Part shown: piece by piece, positions 57,360 through 64,000 of the stretch
Numbering within the stretch: position 1 is the stretch's first letter
Layout of the letters: every line of letters begins with the position of its first letter
Source of the DNA: Dichetophora obliterata
Taxonomy: Eukaryota > Arthropoda > Insecta > Diptera > Sciomyzidae
NCBI GenBank assembly: GCA_963920525.1
Contig: OY986438.1
Location: 136,705,022 to 136,769,021 of the forward strand
DNA: 64,000 bases
Direction of reading: 5' to 3'
Translations under genes and position numbers: made by a program
Notes under the pieces: model-generated
What the model was told of the DNA's origin: nothing
The model's input: the letters and a program-made list of their open reading frames with translations, nothing else
Databases searched by the model: none

Positions 57360-58166
57360 TCAAGTGAATTTCTCTATGTACTTTCTGTATATATGTGCGC
57401 AATTGTCAGTGTCAGTCTTGTAGTTGAGTCTCTTTTTTTGTGGAACGTTAATGATGTGGAGCATTTCTAAAGTGTATCGTCTCCAGTAGTTTGTCTCTTG
57501 CTCCAAAATTTGTACATTGTCAAAGTTCGATGAATGTTTGTGTTCAGCACAGTGGGCCGAAAGTGCTGTTTTCTGTTCCGATTGTCTCCGTGTTTTTTGG
57601 TCTGATTTATGTGAAGCAATTCTTGTCCTTAGTTTATTTTTTGTAGTCCCAACATATACCCGATCACATACGTTGGACCCGTCACCGTTACAAGAAATTT
57701 TGTAAACAACGTTGGATTTGTCCATCTTGTCAATTTTCGTTTTGGTCTTACTGTAAAGTTGTTGTACTGTGTTGTTCGATTTTAGCGCGATATTTACGTT
57801 GTCTTTGTCATACAAATTGGATTTTGTAAATCTTTCAGATAAACCGGGAATATAAGTCGAGGACTTGTAAGTTTTAGCGTTTGTTTCGTTTTTGTCTTTT
57901 ATGTTTCTTCCGATTTTATATTTGTGTATTAACTCTTCGATTGTTTTTTTAGGAAACTCATTTTTTTGTAGTATTTTTCGAATTTTATTTATGTTTTTTG
58001 TATGGAAAGTTTTGTCGCTGATGTCTAAAACGTTTTTAATGAAATTTGTAGCTGTATTTATTATTACCCGTTTGGGGTGTTTAGAATAAAAATTAATTAA
58101 GCGTCCAGATGCCATAGGTTTCTGAAACCAGTCAAATTTTAATTTGTTATCTAGTCTTAATATCAA
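57360..58166 (-). CDS. Penelope-like protein, linker plus GIY-YIG endonuclease
   Basis: A 268-residue frame without a stop until TGA at 57360. Its first half (NKLKFDWFQKPMASGRLINF, then HPKRVIINTATNFIKNVLDI) is the region that follows the reverse transcriptase in Penelope proteins. The second half is the endonuclease: SNVVYKISCNGDGSNVCDRV, then YVGTTKNKLRTRIASHKSD, corresponding to GIY-YIG with its catalytic Tyr and Arg region, followed by ALSAHCAEHKHSSNFDNVQI with the H-H segment and a YTLEMLHI helix with the Glu. The RT domain is lost by 5' truncation, so the copy cannot transpose, although this part looks intact. Confidence 0.88.
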   Translation of the reverse strand: MILRLDNKLKFDWFQKPMASGRLINFYSKHPKRVIINTATNFIKNVLDISDKTFHTKNINKIRKILQKNEFPKKTIEELIHKYKIGRNIKDKNETNAKTYKSSTYIPGLSERFTKSNLYDKDNVNIALKSNNTVQQLYSKTKTKIDKMDKSNVVYKISCNGDGSNVCDRVYVGTTKNKLRTRIASHKSDQKTRRQSEQKTALSAHCAEHKHSSNFDNVQILEQETNYWRRYTLEMLHIINVPQKKRLNYKTDTDNCAHIYRKYIEKFT

Positions 58167-58414
58167 TGTGTCTAAATATGTTAGTTTTCCGTCATTTAAA
58201 TTAAAAATTTTAAAAAATTAAACGAAACGTTTATTTTTTAACCAAAAGATTGGACCTTGAGCCCGTAAAATATCATTAATTATAAAAGAAGAGGTCAAAA
58301 ATCAACTAAACAAATTAATTTTTTTTTTAATAAAACAGCTATGGTTTTCTTATTTTCTATTGGAGATATCAAAAAATTAAGTGTTTTTTATTCAAATGTC
58401 GCGAATATTTTTGT

Positions 58415-60301
58415 TTAGGTACATCCATGCAAAAGTGGAAGTAAAACTACTTTTTCGTTATATGGAAAACCAGCCAATTTACATTCTATTTGTTTTATTT
58501 CAAAATTTTCAGTATCGTCTAAATTGTTAAGGTCAACTAGACAGGTTCCTAGAACTGAAAGCGAATCAAACGGTTCAATGAAGAAACTTTCCACTTTTCT
58601 GAAATGCCTGCCTATAACAAAGCCTGGCTCAACACTCAAAAAACCTGTTATTAATATTGGAATAAAAGGTTTTATAATGCAAAAGTTATTGGGAGGATTT
58701 GTAGTAAGTATATAGTTTTTGTTTAAAAAGTTTATGCATTTTCCATTTTTTTCATTAAACTTAGCTTGAGTTTCAGGTTAAATTATATTCTCATATTGGA
58801 TTCTAGCGCTAATTTGTTGCAAAATTTTAGAAGGTTTTTTAACATACTTCTTTAAAATCTAAAGATAATTCTCGAAGGCATATGCAGAAAAATTAGTGCA
58901 AGGCCCAAAATCTCTAACGCAATCACTTAAATGCAGAAGCCCATGAATGTTGTACGTAACGCTGTTTTCCCCAAAAACAATTGCAAAGTTTTCAACAAAC
59001 AATTCAAGCATTTTATGAGCGTTTTCTGCATTTTTTGCACATGTTCTTGGACAAGAAAGAAGTCGATAAGCACAATGGAGCAGAAGAAATTCATAATAAA
59101 ATTCGTCGTCAACTAGGCCTTTTAAAACAACAATACCTGTGTATAAAAGAAATTGGCGGAACTCGGTTGCCTTCCAATTTAAAAGGTCATCTAGCCCTCT
59201 TGGACAACGAGAAAACTCCGTTGGGACAAACTTTTTTAAAGAGGTTAAATTATAACTTATTTGCGCTTTTCTCTCATCAGTGATTTTGAATTTAGTCTTC
59301 TTATTTACAAGTTCTTATTTTCTCGTCACACCAAGGTCAACGAGGTGCATTGGATCAAGAGGTACTTGACTAACCATCTTTATGTTTATTTTTTCAAAAG
59401 GAGTTTTATTTTTATAAAACTGTTTATGATGGTGCTTCAAATACCTTCTTGATGTAAAGTCTTCGTCAGTAATTAGCTGAGATGACACCATAGAATATGT
59501 GACAACATTATTAATTGTTCGTCCGATTTGACAACATTTGTTGCAACCATGAAAGGAGGTGTGACCGGCTATACCGCATACAAAAGCCTTTGCAGGGGCA
59601 TCACAAATAATTGCCCTTAAACGAAAAGGGAATGTTTTATTTTCTATTAGAACTCCACTTTCAAACAATTGCTCCAGCTCGCCCACCAATTCTTTTAAGT
59701 ATTTGTCTATATTCTGCGGCTTCTTTTTTCTTAAATATATGCCAACTGCGAAAACAGATATATCGCAAAAATTTACGATTCTCATTAAAATGGGCCATAA
59801 TTGTATTGATGAAGATTTAAACAATGGAATTCCATCGATATTTATATCAACAACAATCTCATCCGAACTTTTTAATTTGTCTGAAGCTTTGATCAATTGA
59901 TTTTTTATCCCTAAATGGCAATAAAGACCAGGAGAAACTTCTTTTATGCACAGGGATTTTTTTTAATTTCGAAAGACTTTGCACTTTTTGGAACTTTTAA
60001 ATTTTCTTCTCTTAGGATAGACAACAGTTCCTCAAAGCTCTCACGACTTGGACGATTTTTGTTGTACCAAAAACCTAGCTTTTCACATAATGTATTTTTT
60101 TGTTTCCACTTTTTCTTCTTCATAATTTAATACTTCGTTTGCAGTGTCTTGCTCAACATCATCCTGTTCTGTAACGCAAGAAATTACGCTTTCTTCACTT
60201 TTTTTTGTTTTCTTATTTAATCGTTCAACGTAAATAGCCTTTTCTTTTTTTAACAATCTTTTTAAATTACTTCTACTTCTACCACTCACAATTGAATACA
60301 T
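58415..60301 (-). pseudogene. Transposase-like protein of the 55-60 kb element, frameshifted
   Basis: Minus-strand pieces in several frames. A basic N-terminus reads MYSIVSGRSRSNLKRLLKKE (60301). LGFWYNKNRPSRESFEELLS is near 60060. Then come VDINIDGIPLFKSSSIQLWP, FRLRAIICDAPAKAFVCGIA, HTSFHGCNKC and PLDPMHLVDLGVTRK (59840-59330). NAHKMLELFVENFAIVFGEN, HGLLHLSDCVRDFGPC and FENYL follow at 59040-58860, and the end KQIECKLAGFPYNEKVVLLP stops at 58415. This is the order seen in a widespread insect and cnidarian family of transposase-like proteins. Frameshifts near 60080, 59940 and 59300 and a TAG near 58860 disable it. Acidic residues in DINIDG, ICDAP and DPMH are candidate catalytic residues, by analogy only. 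Confidence 0.68.
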
Positions 60302-60610
60302 TTTGCAATACTTTTTTAATTACTTTTATCTATAATTTAAAAAACCACACGTGTCTGCTCAAATTTCAAGCTAAACTGAAAGAAATAGACAAAAAACACA
60401 TCACCCAATGCTTGACAGCGTTGATGATTTTTTCATAGAAATCTGTGAATTTTGTTACTATGGTTCAGTATTTACATACATCTACATCAGTTTGGAGTGA
60501 GCATGAAGCTAGTTCATTGCTGCATAACCATTCAGTCAGTTGTTAACATGTTAGCAATGAGTTAACTTGATTATGAGTGAGCTCGCAAAAGTCCGACAGT
60601 GTAGTTAGAT

Positions 60611-61735
60611 ATACTAATACAATCTCAAGTCAGGAAAAGTTAGCTGGCAAGGCTGCAAAAACATAATTTATGCTTATAACTGAATTCTGGCAACGCCCTT
60701 TAAAACATTTGCAAACAAAATTTATCAATACTGTATGACAGCAAGAGTCTCCCTGAAACAGAGTTGACAGTTTTTCCAACTTTAAAAATTTTTTAAGATA
60801 ATAAATAAAACCATAATATTTACATAAAGTCATAAATATTTTTATTATATATGTACATGTGGCCAGAAATTACAGCTTATTGCAGTTAAATATATTCTGA
60901 TTAATATATTAACATAATAATAAAAAGATCCACGATCAGAATTTTTTTTTAAATTATACAAAAACGATAACATAAAAGGTTCAAATTATTATAATTTTTT
61001 TTTAATAAATTCAAAAATAATATTTTATACATGTTGCAATACTCTGAGAAAGCAGCGAACCAAGCCGAACGTTCGGTTCTAATGCATTTTTATCATTTAT
61101 CTATACATGTGGCTGCAAAGAGCAGTTCGTAGAGTCATAAACTTATAACATAAGCGTAGTTCGTAGATTAAGTTATTTTTTTTTCGCCGAAAATATTTTA
61201 ATACAAGATTTAGTCCCATGAGGGAATAAAATTCAATTTTAATATTTGGCGTCGATTAAATTTTAATAGAGTTTCGGTCATCAAATATACAATACAGGAT
61301 TTACTAGAATTTAGTCCAATATTTTTTGAGCGTATAAGAACTACGTTTAGAGAATGCCAAATCTATATCTTTGTCTTTAAATTCAGAATTTCTTAGTTTT
61401 GGATACATAATTTAAGGCTTAAAACGTTTTAACATTTCTTTTGCAGGCTTAAAAGTTTCGCAGTACCTATATATTAATATGATAAGTATAAATTGACTTT
61501 CTTAAGAGAGCCTGAATTTGCTCAAAAATGCATTTTATTTCGTTTCTTGATTTTTATGAAATGAAATTTTTTTCTACAAACGCGTTGTTAGTTGGTATCA
61601 AAAGCATTTTAATTATCACTTCTGCGAGTTCTCTGAAAAATTTGTTGCCTATCTATCCTCATATTTGTAATATAAATCTTATATATAAAAAAGTGTTCTT
61701 TTTGATGTAACCACTACCTAACACCACTAACAAAA
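60611..61735. other. Gene-free AT-rich stretch
   Basis: No recognisable coding sequence or element ends. The frames are short and T- or A-rich. Confidence 0.4.
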
Positions 61736-61737
61736 TT

Positions 61738-62600
61738 TTATTGTCCGTTGGGATGGTCTTTACATAGCTTATGTGAAGTTTGCACGAAATCGGCCCAGTG
61801 GTTCCGGCATTTTAAAGATATGGCATTTTTAAGATTTTCCAATATACTTCCATACAAATATTCTGTCTGTGTGATGCCTACAGACTCCAAAACTACTGGG
61901 CTGATTGAGCTGAAATTTTGGTAGTCGATTTGTTTCATGTGGGAGATGGTAAGGAAAAAAATTTTGCCAAAAACTTTTTTGCCGCCCCCAAACCTATAAA
62001 AATGCTATATTTCAGACGGTTTGGGTGTATAAGATTTAAATTTGGTAATTTCGTTTGTATGGTTAATGTCAGAAACTGTACTAAAAATGGGTCTCCACGC
62101 CCCATTTAACTGCCCACAAATCAATAAATATGCCATATTTCGTACGGTTTTGATCGTATTTTGGTCTTAATTTTAATAAACTACATTTGGTACTTTAGTT
62201 TGTATGGTTATTTTCCGCATTTTTTAGTAAAAATAGGGAATTTTTTAGTAAAAATGGGCATGGTCGCACTTTAGCTGCTATCATTGACTACTGGGCTGAT
62301 TGAGCTAAAATTATGGCTTAGTTTGTAAGGGTACTGTCAGAAACTGTACTAAAAATTGGTTTTCACGCCCTTTTTTACCGCCCACAAACCCATGAAAGTG
62401 CTTTATTTCAGACGGTTTCGGCAGTATAAGTCTAAAATTTGATAATTTAGTTTGTATGGCTACTTTCGACCAGTGGACTAAAAATGGACGTAGTCGCACT
62501 ATGTTATGATGTTAAGTTAAGCATGTAGCTTTATATTAGTGAAAGAATTACTAAAATCGGTTCAGTAATTTTTAAGCTTAGCGTCGACGCAGATACGTGA
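61738..62600. repeat. Diverged long repeat units (CTACTGGGCTGATTGAGCT)
   Basis: ACTGGGCTGATTGAGCTGAAA at 61895-61915 recurs at 62290-62312. ATTTCAGACGGTTT with an AGTTTGTATGGNTA follow-up occurs at about 62011, 62139 (diverged) and 62405, each near GCCCACAAA/CGCCCC words. It ends with AAATCGGTTCAGTAATTTTT, the same type of ending as the dispersed repeat tails at 3.6 and 4.3 kb. Family unknown. Confidence 0.55.
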
Positions 62601-62995
62601 AAAGCCTTCGATGTAATAGTATCTTAAATTATTGTTTAGTGCTTAAAAATTCAAGGTAAAAAACAATAGCTAGAAATATATTTTCAAATTAAAACCTACA
62701 TTTTTCTTCATAGAAGCACACTGCAAACTAATCTATTCCGAAGAAACTTCCCAAAATTTTAAAGGAAAATTATTTTTTTAAAATATTTTAATCCCTTACA
62801 ATTAAGTACTAAGAGTATTTTTAAAAATGTTATCGAAGGTACAATCAACGAAAGATACACAAAAAATAAATTCTCAGTATTTACTTTACACAATATAATA
62901 CTTTATCTGCTATCGAAAAGTTTTTAGTATTTCCCACTAACTAGACATGTTGTTTGCGAAAATAGTGGGTATATTTTTTGCTTCTTACTACTTTT

Positions 62996-63066
<71 letters not shown>

Positions 63067-63067
63067 C
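62996..63067. repeat. (AAC)n microsatellite
   Basis: About 24 uninterrupted AAC units. Confidence 0.95.
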
Positions 63068-64000
63068 CTTTCATGAGTTTTGCGAAAAACGAGAGAAAAA
63101 TGTAAAAAATGTTGCTTAGTGCTGAGCTGTTTGCTTTTTTTTTAAATAATACGTATAAGAATAGCAAAAACTATATAAAAATGAAGAGATAGCAATGCAT
63201 TTAGCAGTAATTAAATCGTTTTTTGGTATAAACGTTTTTATTTTTGCAAAGCATTCCATTAAATTAATTAAGTCATTAAATAACTATGAAAAAAAAAAAC
63301 AAATAGTTAAGACAAAAACATAGATACTGATACATTTCAGCAGAGAATAGAATGAATTAAAAAGGCATTATCACAAAAGACACCCCGGCTTAGCATAGAT
63401 AACACTCTTTAGCGTTGAAAGAAAAAGCATACTCAGGAAAAAAAAATTAACAGTAGCTTTACTTGTTGTTGTTGCTGTCGAATAACAACTTCATCAAGTT
63501 AAGTGGATGCAAATAAGAGTGAGTTGAAAAGGTTTAAAAACAACAACAACAACAACAATGAAGTGTAGCAGGCAAAAAAGCTAGTGCAGAATAATATACA
63601 AAACAAAAGCGAAAAACAAATAAAACATTTCCGGAAAGCAACAAGAGTTTTGCACTTCAGATACTTTAAAAAGCCAAGTTAATCCTTTCACTTTCAATTT
63701 CAACCCATTAACCCAAACTGCCAACTCACACTTATAAAAGAAAATAAACACACACACACATATGCATCGAAACACAAACAAATGTGTTAAAGTCAAGCGA
63801 AGATTTCCGCCCATGCGTCCATCCAACCACAGTGTTGCTCATGTAACTCAACGAAACGGAATACAACAAAGTGTTTGGCTGCAAAGAATGCAGAATTTAA
63901 TAAAAAAGCAAACAAATTGAGGCAAAACGTCAAGAAAAGAAAATAAAATGGAAATAAAAGGGTTACACAAGGAACAAAAAGAAAAAAAAAAGAAACTGAA
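63068..64000. other. Gene-free, repeat-poor DNA to the window end
   Basis: A-rich sequence with short AAC and CA tracts (63541-63560, 63748-63760). It looks like unique fly intronic or upstream DNA and resembles 30.4-33.0 kb in texture. No gene is demonstrable. Confidence 0.4.

Larger units (their letters stand above)
57018..58282 (-). mobile_element. Penelope-like element, 5'-truncated, with perfect 80-base terminal inverted repeats
   Basis: 57018-57097 and 58203-58282 are exact inverted copies (beginning TAATTAATGATATTTTACGG), an arrangement known in Penelope-like elements. The inside encodes the C-terminal GIY-YIG part of the Penelope protein. Perfect repeats point to a recent insertion. 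It sits between the two genes of the 55-60 kb transposon. Confidence 0.85.
55482..60602 (-). mobile_element. Large DNA transposon with 8-bp duplication, transposase plus DUF4806-like gene
   Basis: Ends ACCCTGTCGGGAATTG and ACACTGTCGGACTTTTG on opposite strands. Inside both are TTAACTTGA/GTTAACTTCAAG and TGACTCA/GAGTGAG words. Flanks agatagat (55474-55481) and agttagat (60603-60610) are an 8-bp duplication with one change. Two genes, both on the minus strand, fill it: a broken transposase (60301-58415) and an intact-looking spliced gene (56979-55898). A Penelope-like element is inserted between them at 57018-58282. The superfamily is not certain. 8-bp duplications occur in hAT, P and some rarer groups. 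Confidence 0.72.

Noticed and set aside
1..64000. CRISPR arrays, bacterial operons, LTR retrotransposons or endogenous viruses
   Set aside because: No regular spacer-repeat arrays, no LTR pairs, no gag/pol/env-type frames. All reverse transcriptases seen are LINE or Penelope type.

Overview
This is an AT-rich eukaryotic window, almost certainly from a higher fly (Diptera, Brachycera). The evidence is the short introns of about 60 bases, abundant CAA and CA microsatellites, and the mix of mobile elements: jockey/CR1-type LINEs, hAT, Transib, piggyBac, Tigger/pogo and Penelope, plus a P-like MITE. A tephritid-like fly with a large genome is plausible, but that is inference. No host protein-coding gene is demonstrable. 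The window is mostly intergenic or intronic DNA filled with nested transposons, and its only genes are transposon genes. One block (about 30.4-33.0 kb) looks like a fly promoter and 5' UTR.

Layout. 1-2.9 kb: a LINE with a long open reverse transcriptase frame, then a degraded LINE endonuclease. 5,795-14,506: a Tigger (pogo) transposon with TA target duplication, interrupted by a 6.5 kb transposon with a 4-bp target duplication (6,492-13,040). That inner element itself holds a P-like MITE (6,977-7,421) and a minus-strand LINE (about 9,519-12,015). 15.5-16.3 kb: a broken Tc1/mariner transposase. 16,971-22,051: two hAT elements inserted into the same 8-bp target, ctctagat, each carrying further MITEs. 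25,657-27,546: 315 perfect copies of a CAAAGG hexamer, next to a piggyBac remnant. 29,275-30,271: second copy of a 1-kb hAT derivative. 33,494-37,193: a hAT with a tandem-repeat subterminal region, holding another hAT. 38.2-38.9 kb: jockey LINE tail. 39.4-40.8 kb: a cluster of MITEs. 46,041-51,171: two Transib-like elements side by side in one 5-bp target inside a tRNA-like sequence. 53.9-55.5 kb: two MITE-like elements. 55,482-60,602: a 5.1 kb transposon with 8-bp target duplication. It holds a broken transposase, an apparently intact six-exon gene for a DUF4806-like protein, and a Penelope-like insertion. The remainder has no recognisable genes.

How it works together: the value of the window is a readable insertion stratigraphy. 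Terminal inverted repeats and target duplications can be matched by eye for about fifteen elements, and removing the inner ones restores reading frames or homology with second copies elsewhere in the window. The most unusual content is the intact accessory (DUF4806-like) gene inside the 55-60 kb transposon, a family of CCCAGT-ended MITEs with 2-bp duplications and tRNA-like modules, and two independent cases of two elements sharing one target site.
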